A DNA stretch of 64,000 nt from NCBI RefSeq assembly GCF_020103725.1, contig NZ_JAHXBG010000028.1, positions 1 to 64,000 of the forward strand, written 5' to 3'. Below are positions 24,376 to 34,332 of this stretch, in pieces. Position numbers and translations under genes: made by a program. The stretch is from Hyalangium gracile (GTDB lineage: Bacteria > Myxococcota > Myxococcia > Myxococcales > Myxococcaceae). The notes below the pieces were generated by a model that was not told where the DNA came from, searched no databases, and saw only the letters and a list, made by a program, of their open reading frames with translations. Position 1 is the first letter of the stretch. Each line of letters starts with the position of its first letter.

Positions 24376-25368
24376 ATGTACTTCCAGGACCTGATCCTCA
24401 CGCTCCAGAACCACTGGGCCCGCCAAGGGTGCATCATCGCCCAGCCGTACGATCTCGAAGTAGGCGCCGGTACCATGGCCCCCACCACCTTTCTTCGCGC
24501 GCTCGGTCCCGAGCCCTGGAACGTGGCCTACGTCCAGCCGTCGCGTCGCCCGGCGGATGGTCGCTTCGGCGAGAACCCCAACCGCCTGTTCCAGCACCAC
24601 CAGTTCCAGGTCATCCTCAAGCCCGCGCCCAAGAACGTGCAGGAGCTCTACCTGGAGTCCATCCGCGCCGTGGGCATCGATCCGCGCGAGCACGACATCC
24701 GCTTCGTCGAGGACGACTGGGAGTCTCCCACGCTGGGCGCCTGGGGCCTGGGCTGGGAGGTGTGGTGCGACGGGATGGAGGTGACGCAGTTCACCTACTT
24801 CCAGCAGTGCGGCGGCTTCGAGTGCCGCCCCGTCTCCGCGGAGCTCACCTACGGGCTCGAGCGGCTCTGCATGTACCTGCAGAACGTGGAGAACGTGTTC
24901 GATCTCGAGTGGGTCAAGGGCGTGAAGTACCGCGAGGTGTTCCACCCCAACGAGGTGGAGATGAGCAAGTACTCCCTCCACGAGTCGGATCCGCAGATGC
25001 TCTTCGCGCTCTTCGACTCGTACGAGAAGGAGTGCAAGCGCCTCATCGAGCGCCAGCTGCCGCTGCCCGCGTATGACTACGCGCTCAAGTGCTCGCACTC
25101 CTTCAACCTGCTGGACGCGCGCGGCGCCATCTCGGTGACCGAGCGCGCCAACTTCATCAAGCGCGTGCGCGACAACGCCCGCCTGTGCGCGGAAGGGTAC
25201 CTCCAGATGCGCGAGCGCCTGGGCTTCCCGATGCTGAAGACGGCGTGGACGGTGGGCGAGCAGCCCCCGGTGCTCGAGGGCAAGCCCGCCAGCGACTACT
25301 GGAACCACGTGAAGCTCAACAAGCCGGTGGAGAAGGCGGAGAAGGCGGAGGTGGCCCGTGGCGCGTGA
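24376..25368 (+). CDS. glyQ: Glycyl-tRNA synthetase alpha subunit
   Basis: A 330-residue class II catalytic subunit of the bacterial alpha2-beta2 enzyme, charging tRNA-Gly. The start [20 protein letters not shown], the block [20 protein letters not shown] and the [19 protein letters not shown] motif are diagnostic of GlyQ. A short Lys/Glu tail ([13 protein letters not shown]) extends beyond the usual end of about 300. The last 11 bases overlap the GTG start of glyS (25358), so the subunits are translationally coupled. Confidence 0.97.
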   Translation: MYFQDLILTLQNHWARQGCIIAQPYDLEVGAGTMAPTTFLRALGPEPWNVAYVQPSRRPADGRFGENPNRLFQHHQFQVILKPAPKNVQELYLESIRAVGIDPREHDIRFVEDDWESPTLGAWGLGWEVWCDGMEVTQFTYFQQCGGFECRPVSAELTYGLERLCMYLQNVENVFDLEWVKGVKYREVFHPNEVEMSKYSLHESDPQMLFALFDSYEKECKRLIERQLPLPAYDYALKCSHSFNLLDARGAISVTERANFIKRVRDNARLCAEGYLQMRERLGFPMLKTAWTVGEQPPVLEGKPASDYWNHVKLNKPVEKAEKAEVARGA

Positions 25369-27463
25369 TCTGCTGCTCGAGGTGGGCGCCGAGGAGATCC
25401 CCGCGTCCTTCATCATCCCCGCGCTGGAGGATCTGCAGCGCGTGCTCACCGAGCGCATGGCCGCAGCCCGCCTCAAGCACGGCGAGGTGCGCCTCTTCGG
25501 TACGCCGCGGCGCCTGGCCGTCCTGGTGAGGGACGTGGCGGACTCCGGCGAGGACATCACCACCGAGAAGCTGGGCCCCAGCGCCAAGGCCGCCTTCGAC
25601 AAGGAGGGCAAGCCCACGGTGGCCGCGACGAAGTTCGCCGAGTCGCTGAAGCTGCCGGTGAGCGAGCTGGGCCGCACCCAGACGCCCAAGGGCGAGTACC
25701 TGTCCGCCAAGGTGCAGGAGAAGGGCCGCCCGGCCCCCGAGATCCTCGCGGAGGCGGCGCACGCGGCGGTCCACGGCATCAACTTCCGCAAGTCCATGCG
25801 CTGGGGTGACGTGGACATGGCGTTCGCCCGCCCGGTGCAGTGGATGGTGGTGCTGCTGGGCTCGGACGTGCTGCCCGTGGTGTTCGGCGACGTGAAGAGC
25901 GGCCGCACCACGCACGGCCACCGCTTCCTGGCTCCGGGCGCCATCGAGCTGACCCGCCCGGCGGACTACGAGGCGGCGCTGGAGAAGGCGCACGTGGTGG
26001 CGGACATCTCCAAGCGCAAGGCCCTGCTGGTGGAGAAGATCCGCGCGGCGGCCAGGGCCACCGGCGGCCAGCTCCTGGAGGACGAGTCCCTGGTGGATCA
26101 GGTGACCAACCTGGTGGAGCTGCCCAACCCCGTGGTGGGCACCTTCGAGGAGCGGCACCTGGACCTGCCGCCCGAGGTGCTCGTGCAGGAGATGAAGAGC
26201 CACCAGCGCTACTTCTCCCTCACGGACGCCAAGGGCAAGCTGCTGCCGAAGTTCATCGCCGTGTCCAACACCCCGGTGCGCGACGAGAAGCTGTCCCTGC
26301 GCGGCTACGAGCGCGTGCTGCGCTCCCGCCTGTCGGACGGTCGCTTCTTCTTCGACGAGGACCGCCGCACGCCCCTCATCGAGCGCGTGCCGAAGCTGGC
26401 CCGCGTGGTGTGGCAGGGGCAGCTCGGCAGCTACGCCGAGAAGGTGGACCGGTTCCGGGCGCTCGCCGTGTTCCTGGCGGAGCGGACGGGCAAGGCCGAG
26501 CACCGCTCCACCATCGAGCAGGCGGCCACGCTGGCCAAGGCGGACCTCGTCACCGGCATGGTGGGCGAGTTCCCCGAGCTGCAGGGGGTGATGGGCCGCG
26601 AGTACGCCCGCGCCGCCGGCGAGCCCGAGGCCGTGGCCCTGGCCATCTTCGAGCACTACCTGCCGCGCAACGCGAACGACTCGCTGCCCACGCAGGATCC
26701 GGGCGCGCTCATCGGCCTGGCGGACCGCCTGGACACGCTGTGCGGCATCTTCGCCATCGGCAAGGCGCCCACCGGCGCGGCGGACCCGTTCGGCCTGCGC
26801 CGCGCGTGCCTGGCCGTCATCAACCTGGTGCTCGGGCGCGGCTACCGCTTCTCGCTGTCCGCGGCCGTGGACGAGGCGCTCAAGCTGCTGGAGCCGAAGA
26901 TCCGCGACCTCAAGCGCAAGGCCGGCGAGCCCGCTCCGCGCGAGCAGGTGCTGGAGTTCTTCCGCGGCCGCCTCAAGGCGCTCTGGTCGGAGGGCTACCG
27001 GACGGACGTGGTGGAGGCGGTGCTCGCGGTGGGCTTCGACGACCTGGTGGCCGCGCGCAAGCGGCTGGAGGCGCTCAGCGGGCTGGTGGGCCGCGCGGAC
27101 TTCACCCCGCTGGCCGTGGCCTTCAAGCGCGTGGTCAACATCGTCGAGAAGCAGGGCAAGGACGTGGCCAAGGGCCAGGCCAACCCCGACAAGTTCCGCG
27201 ACGATCCCGAGCGCAACCTGCACGCCGCCTTCACCCAGGCGCGCGGCAAGGTGGCCGACTACCTCAAGGTGGATGACTTCTCCGGCGCCCTCAAGGAGAT
27301 CACCAGCCTGAAGCCCGCGGTGGACACCTTCTTCGACAAGGTGACGGTGATGGCGGACGACAAGGAATTGCGCGAGAACCGCGTCCGCTTCCTCGTCGAG
27401 ATCGGCGCCCTGTTCAACCAGGTGGCCGACTTCTCGAAGATCCAGGCCGAGGCCGCCGCCTGA
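25358..27463 (+). CDS. glyS: Glycyl-tRNA synthetase beta subunit
   Basis: A 701-residue tRNA-binding subunit. The N-terminus [20 protein letters not shown], the HGHRF motif and the HD-like helical region are family features, and the C-terminal anticodon-binding part carries KRVVNIV. Length is normal (about 690). Start is GTG 25358 overlapping glyQ. It ends the operon; the next gene begins after a 90-bp gap with its own promoter. Confidence 0.97.
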   Translation: MARDLLLEVGAEEIPASFIIPALEDLQRVLTERMAAARLKHGEVRLFGTPRRLAVLVRDVADSGEDITTEKLGPSAKAAFDKEGKPTVAATKFAESLKLPVSELGRTQTPKGEYLSAKVQEKGRPAPEILAEAAHAAVHGINFRKSMRWGDVDMAFARPVQWMVVLLGSDVLPVVFGDVKSGRTTHGHRFLAPGAIELTRPADYEAALEKAHVVADISKRKALLVEKIRAAARATGGQLLEDESLVDQVTNLVELPNPVVGTFEERHLDLPPEVLVQEMKSHQRYFSLTDAKGKLLPKFIAVSNTPVRDEKLSLRGYERVLRSRLSDGRFFFDEDRRTPLIERVPKLARVVWQGQLGSYAEKVDRFRALAVFLAERTGKAEHRSTIEQAATLAKADLVTGMVGEFPELQGVMGREYARAAGEPEAVALAIFEHYLPRNANDSLPTQDPGALIGLADRLDTLCGIFAIGKAPTGAADPFGLRRACLAVINLVLGRGYRFSLSAAVDEALKLLEPKIRDLKRKAGEPAPREQVLEFFRGRLKALWSEGYRTDVVEAVLAVGFDDLVAARKRLEALSGLVGRADFTPLAVAFKRVVNIVEKQGKDVAKGQANPDKFRDDPERNLHAAFTQARGKVADYLKVDDFSGALKEITSLKPAVDTFFDKVTVMADDKELRENRVRFLVEIGALFNQVADFSKIQAEAAA

Positions 27464-27511
27464 GGAGGGCGGGCGGGCTGACGGCTGCGGAATAGGGGGG
27501 TTGCTTTGTAG

Positions 27512-27540
27512 TTGCTCGGGGAAGGGGTGGTTCCTACACT
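27512..27540 (+). promoter_or_regulatory. Promoter of the Tad/Kil-like cluster
   Basis: TTGCTC (27512-27517), 17-bp spacer, TACACT (27535-27540), 13 bp before the ATG at 27554. This could drive the two lipoprotein genes and possibly the genes beyond. Confidence 0.5.
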
Positions 27541-27553
27541 CCGCCCCCCTCGA

Positions 27554-28960
27554 ATGCGCCCCCTCATTCTCATCTCCGCACTGGTCTGGGCGGGGTGTGC
27601 CGCGGAAACCACGCCGCAGCCCCCGCCCATCGACCGTTTCGTCTACCCCAGCGGCATCGTCCACCGGCAGGTGGATGGCTCCCCGAACGGCGCGCTGTAC
27701 GTGGCGAGCGCCAACTTCGACAAGTGCTTCGACACGGGCGCGGTGCTGGCGCTCGACCTGGATGACCTGGGGCTGCCCGAGATCGGCGCTCCCGTGGGCC
27801 AGGCCGGGCCGGTGGAGGTCACCGACCTCCAGGTGACGCCCGAGGACACCGTGCAGATCGAGAGCTTCGCGGGGCAGCTGGCCCTGTGGAACCCGCCCGG
27901 TGGCACGCCGCGTCTCTTCGTGCCCACACGCGCCGAGGAGAACTTCCTGCACGCCATCAACATCCAGGGCAAGACGACCCTGGAGTGCGTCAACGGCCTG
28001 GGGAAGAACTGCGTCATCGGAGCGCTGTCGCTGACGCGGAACATCCCCGGCTCGGTGGAGGACCTGCCGCGCGCCCCGGCGCCCATCGGGGTGACCGTGA
28101 ACGAGACGGGCGGCCAGCCCGAGCTGTGGGTGACGCACATCGAGGCCGCGGACTCGCCCGCTCGCACGGCGCAGAACTTCGAGACCTATCTGGTCCGCGT
28201 CCCCAACGCCGGCGCGGAGGAGCTGAGCGTCACGTCGGAGGACTTCATCCCGCTGGGCGCGGGAGGGCTCGCGGTGGGCGGCGCGCACGCGACGGCCATC
28301 GGGGACCGCTACGTGTACGCCACGGGCCGCTCCTTCGTGGCGGGCCAGGCCACGCAGTTCGCCTCCTTCTTGCTGCGCCTGATCGACCGCACCGACACCA
28401 GCCGCATCCTGGATACGGGCCTGAGCGACGTCTACCGGACGCTCGAGGCGCGCGACCTGGTGCGCGTCCCGCTCGGCGGGGACCGGGATCGCCTCTACAT
28501 CCTGGCCCGGGCGCCGGACACGCTGCTCATCGTGGACGTCGAGAACGCCAGCGCGGCCCGCCCGCGGTTCCTGGTGGTGAACGCCGTGCCGCTGCCGGAC
28601 GGGGCCAGCGCCATCCAGGTGCTTCGCCGCGGCCCCCCGGGCGACGAGCTCATCGCCGTCACCTGCACCGCCACCACCCGGACGCAGGGCGTGCTGGTGC
28701 TCTACGACACGAAGCTGGGCCAGATCGTCCGGCAGGTGGGCGACGTCGGCCGCCAGCCCTACGGCCTCGCCCTGGATCAGCGCGCCACGGGCGCCGCCCG
28801 CCTCTATGTGACGAACTTCGGCGACGGGCGGGTCGCCGTGATCGACATCCCCAACATCACACGGCCGCAGGAGGCGCGCCTGGTGGCCTACCTCGGTAAG
28901 CGCCAGGGACGCGACGTGAAGCAGGGGACCTCCACGTGCCAGCAGGAGACCGAGCCTTGA
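27554..28960 (+). CDS. Propeller-like lipoprotein of the Tad/Kil-like cluster
   Basis: A 468-residue lipoprotein. The signal MRPLILISALVWAGC places the lipidated Cys at residue 15. The rest has repeated beta-rich units such as GALYVASANFDKCFDTGAVL, ARLYVTNFGDGRVAVIDI and RQPYGLALDQRATG, as in YncE/NHL-type beta-propellers. It is probably an outer-membrane-anchored periplasmic or surface protein. The ATG at 27554 is preferred over the longer frame (27512) because it gives the lipobox. The stop overlaps the TTG start of the next lipoprotein gene. In M. xanthus the corresponding position belongs to Kil cluster 1; the assignment here is by synteny. Confidence 0.75.
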   Translation: MRPLILISALVWAGCAAETTPQPPPIDRFVYPSGIVHRQVDGSPNGALYVASANFDKCFDTGAVLALDLDDLGLPEIGAPVGQAGPVEVTDLQVTPEDTVQIESFAGQLALWNPPGGTPRLFVPTRAEENFLHAINIQGKTTLECVNGLGKNCVIGALSLTRNIPGSVEDLPRAPAPIGVTVNETGGQPELWVTHIEAADSPARTAQNFETYLVRVPNAGAEELSVTSEDFIPLGAGGLAVGGAHATAIGDRYVYATGRSFVAGQATQFASFLLRLIDRTDTSRILDTGLSDVYRTLEARDLVRVPLGGDRDRLYILARAPDTLLIVDVENASAARPRFLVVNAVPLPDGASAIQVLRRGPPGDELIAVTCTATTRTQGVLVLYDTKLGQIVRQVGDVGRQPYGLALDQRATGAARLYVTNFGDGRVAVIDIPNITRPQEARLVAYLGKRQGRDVKQGTSTCQQETEP

Positions 28961-31098
28961 AGCGTCTACTCCTCCGCCTCGCGCTCGGCGTGGGGCTCCT
29001 CAGCGGGTGCTCCGAGTCGCAGACGACCCAGACGGCCGCGGGCCTGTCCGGGACGTATGATCTCACCTCCGTCGGCAGCTACGTCTTCGTCACCTCGGCG
29101 GACCGCAACGAGCTGCGCGTCCTGGACCTCGCGGCCAGCCCGCGTGACTGGGTCCGGGCGCCCAACCCGCTGGAGCCGCTCTCCATCCCGGTGCTCCGTC
29201 GGCCGCTCTACCTGGCGCGAGACGTCCGCTACGACGCGGAGGGCAAGCTGGCCACCGGCCCCTATGTCTACGCGCGCAGCGCCGGCACCGAGGACCTCTC
29301 CGTCGTCGCGGCGGACCCGGCGTGGTTCAAGGAGGTGATGCGCCTGGATGGGCTCGGGTTCGTCACGGCCTTCGCGGCCCGCGGCCCGCGGCAGGAGGGT
29401 GGCAACAGCGTCCTCTACTACGCCACGCAGTCCGAGACGGGCTCCAGGCTCTTCCGGCTGGAGCTGCCGGGACCCGAGCTGCTCCAGGGCATGGACAGCG
29501 CGTCGCTCCGGGGCACGGAGATGCCGCTCGCGGCGGCGCTGACCGATGAGGCGGTGACCGCGCTGCTCGTGCTGCCGTCCACCGCCGCCGAGGAGCACAT
29601 CGTCGTGGCCACGCGGAAGACGTCACCCACCGCGGCCCGGGGAGACCGGACGTTCCGGCTGGACGTGACGACCGGCGCGGAGATTGCCGAGTACCAGTTC
29701 GGCGGGCCCGTGCGCCTGCTGGCCACGCACCCGGTGGTGTCGGATCTGCGCCTCGACCTGCTGAATCCAGACAATCCGGAGGACGAGACGCGGTTCTGCG
29801 ACCTCGACGACACGCTGCCTCCCCGGGCCCAGCCGGACTCGAGGCAGAAGAGTCCGCTCCTCGCCGGGACGTACGTCTTCGGTGCGCTGGACGAGAGCGT
29901 CTGCCAGCAGGCCGATCAGGAGGCCTGCTCGGGCATCCTCGCGGTGGATGCCGCCACGGGGGCGCGGGCCGTGGACTTCTCGGGCCAGCCCATGCTCCCC
30001 ATCCGCGTGGGGCAGGCGCTGCCCACCGGCTTGACGCTCGCGGCCGATGCCGATGTGCGCATCCGCTGCGGCACCACGGTGCAGATCCAGCGCCGTCCGC
30101 TGGTTGGCATCGTCCCGGCCTCGGATGGGCGGATCAACATCTTCGATGGGGCGAAGCTGCGCTCGTTCGATCTCAACATCTACACCGAGTCCGGCGGCAA
30201 CGTGCTGACCAACGGCGCCGCCGGGCAGTCCAACAACGCGGTCGTGGACATCACCGGGGCGAGCAAGGACGAGGCGCTCGCCGGGCGCTCCGCCTCGCTG
30301 TTCATCAACCTCACCGTGAAGGAGGGGGCCACCCGCGACGACACCTTCCGCGTCCTCTACGAGGGCGGCCTCCAGGGCCTCTCGGGGCGGATCTTCTCGG
30401 AGAGCACGGCGCAGTGCTCGGAGAGCGGCTGCTCCTTCTTCGTGGACCCCGAGGCCGTGCTGACCGGCAGTGGGGGAGAGCTGCCCATGGTGCGCCCGGG
30501 CGACATCCTCTCGCTGACCACCGGGGAGGAGGCCTGCGCCACCGAGCTCTCCGTGGCCGCCACCCGCGTCGATCCCCTGCCTGACGGCCGCCAGCGAGGC
30601 GTTCTCACGACGGGCCCCCTGCCGGCCGACTGTGCCAGCCCGACCCGGTTCACTGTTCGAGGAGGCGCACAATATCCGCTGGTGGTGTACAGCGACGCCA
30701 GGGGCTACCTGGGGCGCATGCCGCTGACGGATTCCTCCTTCCCCATTCCCGGCGGCTACTACTTCCGCCCGGCGGGCCAGACGGAGGACCCGGCCTTCAG
30801 CACCGTCAGCGCCTACCTGAACGTGGCCAATGCGGGCGAGCTCGCTCTGACGCGAGGGGATCAGCTCATCGTGTCGAGCGAGTCGGGGCTGCTGTCCTAC
30901 TCCGCGGACGTGGACACCTCTTCGGTGACGTCCGGGCTGGCGGCCTACCGGCTCCCCGGGCCCGTGGTGCATACACGGGTAGGAGACGTGGATTTCGCCT
31001 ATATTGCCTATCCCTCGGCGGATGGCATTCTCCAGGTCTCCCTTGAAGGCCTGGTAGACAACACTGCAAACATCAGAGGTCTGGTGCCCTTCGAGTAA
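28957..31098 (+). CDS. Second propeller-like lipoprotein of the Tad/Kil-like cluster
   Basis: A 713-residue lipoprotein with signal KRLLLRLALGVGLLSGC (Cys at residue 18). N-terminal blades with YVFVTSADRNELRVLDLA and a C-terminal HTRVGDVDFAYIAYPSADG suggest a propeller fold. The middle part includes a Cys-rich stretch (CSESGCSFF). It likely sits at the inner leaflet of the outer membrane or on the surface. The start is TTG at 28957, overlapping the previous stop (TTGA) with AGGAG 8 nt upstream; an earlier GTG at 28936 would place charged residues before the signal. Tight coupling with the preceding lipoprotein suggests a heteromeric pair. Confidence 0.75.
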   Translation: MKRLLLRLALGVGLLSGCSESQTTQTAAGLSGTYDLTSVGSYVFVTSADRNELRVLDLAASPRDWVRAPNPLEPLSIPVLRRPLYLARDVRYDAEGKLATGPYVYARSAGTEDLSVVAADPAWFKEVMRLDGLGFVTAFAARGPRQEGGNSVLYYATQSETGSRLFRLELPGPELLQGMDSASLRGTEMPLAAALTDEAVTALLVLPSTAAEEHIVVATRKTSPTAARGDRTFRLDVTTGAEIAEYQFGGPVRLLATHPVVSDLRLDLLNPDNPEDETRFCDLDDTLPPRAQPDSRQKSPLLAGTYVFGALDESVCQQADQEACSGILAVDAATGARAVDFSGQPMLPIRVGQALPTGLTLAADADVRIRCGTTVQIQRRPLVGIVPASDGRINIFDGAKLRSFDLNIYTESGGNVLTNGAAGQSNNAVVDITGASKDEALAGRSASLFINLTVKEGATRDDTFRVLYEGGLQGLSGRIFSESTAQCSESGCSFFVDPEAVLTGSGGELPMVRPGDILSLTTGEEACATELSVAATRVDPLPDGRQRGVLTTGPLPADCASPTRFTVRGGAQYPLVVYSDARGYLGRMPLTDSSFPIPGGYYFRPAGQTEDPAFSTVSAYLNVANAGELALTRGDQLIVSSESGLLSYSADVDTSSVTSGLAAYRLPGPVVHTRVGDVDFAYIAYPSADGILQVSLEGLVDNTANIRGLVPFE

Positions 31099-31161
31099 CT
31101 GGGCGGGACAGGGGGCCTCTGCTATCGTTTCCCACCTCTCAGACTTTCCGAGTCGACAACG

Positions 31162-32067
31162 ATGATTGACCAGAACTCCCGCCCCGCTCGCAAGGTTGGA
31201 ATCGCCGACCACCTGTGGGAGACGTTTGAAGAGATGGCCCAGCAGATGGGCTCGGACCGCGACGCGCTCATCAACCAGGCGCTCTTCATGTTCGCGCGGC
31301 TCAACGGGTTCATCGAGGTGGGCAAGCCCGCCCGCGCCGAGGCCCCGGCGCCGCTCAACGTGGTGCCCGCCGCCTCGCCGCCGGCGCCCGTGCGCCCCTC
31401 GTCGGCCTCGCCCTCGGTGGGCAAGTCCGGCCCGCCGGTGCTCTCGGCCGCTCCTGGTCCCTCCCGCCCCGCGCCGGTCCGCGACGAGCCGCCCTCGCGG
31501 CAGCCGCCGCGCCCGGTGGATGATCGCCCCTCCGCCAACGCCCTGGACAATGATCCGGTGCGCCGCGAGGTGGCCGAGCGCGTGCTGGAGACGGCCGCCG
31601 AGCTCGAGCGCCTCATCAAGGGCAAGAACGAGCCGCCCCAGCCGGTGGACGACGACTCCGTCGAGGACGACTCGGTGCCGCCCGACGTGCCCGAGGACTC
31701 CGGCCTGCAGGACATGCAGGACGAGGAGCCGCCTCCGGACGAGGACGAGCACATGGAGGACGAGGCCCCGCCCGAGGAGGAGGAGGGCACCTCGCTCTTC
31801 CTCATCACCGAGGGTGGCGATCAGCAGAAGATCGTCAACGAGCGCTTCGTCATCGGCCGCGGCAAGCACTGCGACTTCGTGATCAACTCCGGCAAGGTCT
31901 CCCGTGAGCACGCGGTGATCCTCCGCGAGGGCAACGAGTTCTTCATCGAGGACCTGGGCTCGTCCAACGGCACCTGGTTCAACAAGCAGCGCATCAAGCG
32001 CCGCAAGGTGGAGGACGGGGACGAGTACTTCATCTGCAGCGAGAAGATCCGCCTCGTCCTGCGCTGA
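31162..32067 (+). CDS. FHA-domain protein with N-terminal RHH-like segment
   Basis: A 301-residue cytoplasmic protein. Residues 1-55 (GIADHLWETFEEMAQQMGSD...LINQALFMFARLNG) look like a ribbon-helix-helix dimer domain. A long Pro/Ala and then acidic linker follows. The C-terminal FHA domain (about 215-301) has FVIGRGKHCDFVI, VSREHAVI and LGSSNGTWFN, the phosphothreonine-binding motifs. FHA domains read Ser/Thr kinase signals, so it may tie the secretion cluster to kinases such as those at 19.8-24.3 kb. A TATCGT -10-like element lies at 31123-31128. Confidence 0.83.
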   Translation: MIDQNSRPARKVGIADHLWETFEEMAQQMGSDRDALINQALFMFARLNGFIEVGKPARAEAPAPLNVVPAASPPAPVRPSSASPSVGKSGPPVLSAAPGPSRPAPVRDEPPSRQPPRPVDDRPSANALDNDPVRREVAERVLETAAELERLIKGKNEPPQPVDDDSVEDDSVPPDVPEDSGLQDMQDEEPPPDEDEHMEDEAPPEEEEGTSLFLITEGGDQQKIVNERFVIGRGKHCDFVINSGKVSREHAVILREGNEFFIEDLGSSNGTWFNKQRIKRRKVEDGDEYFICSEKIRLVLR

Positions 32068-32106
32068 ACGGATCGGGGCCTTCCGGGCCCTCGGGATGTT
32101 CGCCAA

Positions 32107-32146
32107 TTGACGGACTGAGGGGCTCCCTGCTTTATTCCGGGAGCCC
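32107..32146 (+). promoter_or_regulatory. Promoter-like element overlapped by a hairpin before kilA
   Basis: TTGACG (32107-32112), an 18-bp spacer and TTTATT (32131-32136). A perfect 8-bp inverted repeat, GGGCTCCC (32120-32127) with GGGAGCCC (32139-32146), flanks the -10. It could be a promoter with an operator, or a hairpin terminating the FHA gene transcript. Confidence 0.4.
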
Positions 32147-32170
32147 GGTCGCGAGTCGGCCGGGCTTCGG

Positions 32171-32707
32171 ATGACCCCTGTTCAGACCGTGCTGTGGACA
32201 GTCCTGGGAGTGGCCCTGGTGATCTCGGTGGTGACGGATGTCCTTCGCCAGCGGATCCTCGATGTCATCACATACCCCTTGATGGGTATCGCGCTCGGGG
32301 TGCGCCTGTGGAGTGATGGGGTGGGGGATCTGGAGAAGGGGCTGATCAGCGGGCTGGTGTCGGGGGTGGGGCTGGCGGCGCTGCTGTTGCCCGGGGCGCT
32401 GCGGGGGAAGATGGGGTGGGGTGACGTGAAGTTGATGGGCGGGGTGGGGGCGGTGCTCGGCTTCCCCGCGGTGATGGCGGCTGGGGCCTTCATCTCCCTG
32501 GCGGGCGCCTTCCAGGCCGTGGTGACGATCATCTGGAAGGGTGAAGTCTGGGACACGCTCGCCGCCGCGGGGAGACGGTGGGCGGTACGGGCCCGACTGC
32601 TGCGCGCGGACACCGCGCCCGTGACGCAGCGGCACATTCCCTATGGGGTGGCCATCGCCCTGGGGACGTTCTGGGCCATGTGGTGGCAGCAATCCAACTC
32701 GAGTTAG
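32171..32707 (+). CDS. kilA: Prepilin peptidase, TadV/CpaA type
   Basis: A 178-residue membrane aspartyl protease of family A24, processing Flp-type or related pilins at the inner membrane. The two catalytic aspartates are visible: Asp23 (SVVTDVLRQRI) and Asp85 in the GWGD form of the GxGD motif (GKMGWGDVKLMGG). Five or so hydrophobic helices fill the protein; the N-methylating domain of PilD is absent, as expected for TadV. In M. xanthus the homologue KilA belongs to the Tad-like Kil machine for contact-dependent prey killing. The symbol is by synteny and homology from memory. Confidence 0.83.
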   Translation: MTPVQTVLWTVLGVALVISVVTDVLRQRILDVITYPLMGIALGVRLWSDGVGDLEKGLISGLVSGVGLAALLLPGALRGKMGWGDVKLMGGVGAVLGFPAVMAAGAFISLAGAFQAVVTIIWKGEVWDTLAAAGRRWAVRARLLRADTAPVTQRHIPYGVAIALGTFWAMWWQQSNSS

Positions 32708-32739
32708 CTCGGCTTCGACGCGCAGAGGGGATCCGCACG

Positions 32740-34191
32740 ATGTTCACACGCTTCACGCACCACGCCGCCGCGCTTGGCGTCTTCCTGGCGCTCTCCGTAG
32801 GCGGCTCCGCCCTGGCCCAGGAGGGCAGCACCATCGCCCTGGGCGTGGGCACCCAGAAGGTGATCACCGTCCCAGGCATCACCAAGATCGCCCTGGGCGA
32901 TGCGAGCGTCGCCGAGGTGAAGAACCTCTCGAACAGCCAGATTCTGATCACCGGTCAGAACGAGGGCAAGACGACGCTCCTCATCTGGAAGAGCAACGGC
33001 CAGCGCGTCAGCTACCTGATCGCCGTGCGCCGCCAGGACCCCAGCGAGATCATCACCGAGATCAAGAAGCTGCTCGGCGAGATCGAAGGCGTGTCCGTGC
33101 GCATGGTGGGTGACCGCATCTACCTGGACGGTCAGGCCTACACCACGCAGGACGCGGACCGCATCGACCAGGTGGTGTCGCTCTACCCGAACGTGAAGAG
33201 CTTCGTGAAGATCGCGCCCAACGCCAAGAAGCTGGTGGCGCAGAACCTCAACGCGGCCTTCCAGAAGGCGGGCCTGCGCAACGTGCAGGCCAACGTGGTG
33301 GGCGCCACCATCTTCCTGGAGGGCTCTGTGGAGAGCCAGCAGGACCTGCAGAAGGCGGAGCTCATCACCAAGGCCATCGGCGAGAAGGTGGAGAACCTGC
33401 TGGTGGTGGGCATCAAGCGGATGATCCTCTCCGAGGTGCAGTTCGTGGAGATCCGCCGCAACAGCCGGGACCGGTACGGCATCCGCTACCCCACGGACAT
33501 CTCCGGCAACGTGACGGCCGGCGCCAACTTCGCGCAGGACCTGTACCCGGGCACCTTCGGCTCGGCCTCGGGCAACGCGACGGTCAGCGCGAGCTCGGAG
33601 CTGTCCGTGGGCTTCCAGGCCAACGACGGCTACGGCCGACTGCTGGCCCAGCCGAAGCTGGTGTGCGCCAGCGGTGAGAAGGCGGAGTTCCTCGCCGGCG
33701 GCCAGGTGCCCATCCCGCTCATCACCAACAACCAGTTCTCGGTGGAGTTCAAGCCCTACGGCGTCATCCTCAACCTGCGCCCCACCGCGGACCGCAACGG
33801 CAACATCCAGACGGAGATCGAGGCGGAGGCCTCGGAGATCGACACCTCGGTGGCGGTGTCCTTCGGCGGTTCGGCCTCCATCCCCGGCTTCCGCACCCGC
33901 AAGGTGAAGACGAACGTCACCGTGCGCCACGGCGAGACGATCGTCCTGTCCGGCGTGTTCAGCCACGACGAGCAGAAGGCCGTGTCCAAGCTGCCCGGCC
34001 TGGGCCACATCCCCATCGTGGGCGAGCTCTTCAAGAACCGCGCGTTCGACTCGACCAAGCGCGAGCTGGTCATCTTCGTCACCCCGCGCATCGTCAACCC
34101 GGACTCGGACAAGATCCGGACGATCATCGAGGACGTGAAGAGCCGCTACAAGCAGGCACGCAGCGAGGTGAATTTCAACATCTTCGACTGA
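32740..34191 (+). CDS. kilC: Secretin of the Tad/Kil-like apparatus (CpaC/RcpA type)
   Basis: A 483-residue outer-membrane secretin. A signal peptide (FLALSVGGSALAQ) is followed by a CpaC-type N domain (STIALGVGTQKVITVPGITK...LLIWKSNGQ), a BON/N1-like domain (LGEIEGVSVRMVGDRIYLDG) and the C-terminal secretin pore. The pore shows LLAQPKLVCASGEKAEFLAG, VPIPLI and the closing LPGLGHIPIVGELF...LVIFVTPRIV. It would form the channel for the Tad-like fibre. The ATG at 32740 has AGAGGGG 9 nt upstream. It is the homologue of KilC in M. xanthus. Confidence 0.9.
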   Translation: MFTRFTHHAAALGVFLALSVGGSALAQEGSTIALGVGTQKVITVPGITKIALGDASVAEVKNLSNSQILITGQNEGKTTLLIWKSNGQRVSYLIAVRRQDPSEIITEIKKLLGEIEGVSVRMVGDRIYLDGQAYTTQDADRIDQVVSLYPNVKSFVKIAPNAKKLVAQNLNAAFQKAGLRNVQANVVGATIFLEGSVESQQDLQKAELITKAIGEKVENLLVVGIKRMILSEVQFVEIRRNSRDRYGIRYPTDISGNVTAGANFAQDLYPGTFGSASGNATVSASSELSVGFQANDGYGRLLAQPKLVCASGEKAEFLAGGQVPIPLITNNQFSVEFKPYGVILNLRPTADRNGNIQTEIEAEASEIDTSVAVSFGGSASIPGFRTRKVKTNVTVRHGETIVLSGVFSHDEQKAVSKLPGLGHIPIVGELFKNRAFDSTKRELVIFVTPRIVNPDSDKIRTIIEDVKSRYKQARSEVNFNIFD

Positions 34192-34296
34192 GCGCGCACG
34201 CGGCTGCCTGCTCGGCCTGGGGCCGGCCTCGTCTCCACTCGGAGGCGGGCGCCGGCCTCGCCATTTCCACCCCTTGCGAAACCCGAGCCACCCTCT

Positions 34297-34324
34297 TTGA
34301 GCCTGGGAGGGTGCTTGGTACCAT
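34297..34324 (+). promoter_or_regulatory. Leaderless-type promoter before the FHA-ATPase gene
   Basis: TTGAGC (34297-34302), 16-bp spacer, TACCAT (34319-34324), with the ATG only 8 bp further at 34333. Confidence 0.45.
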
Positions 34325-34332
34325 CCGCCCCC

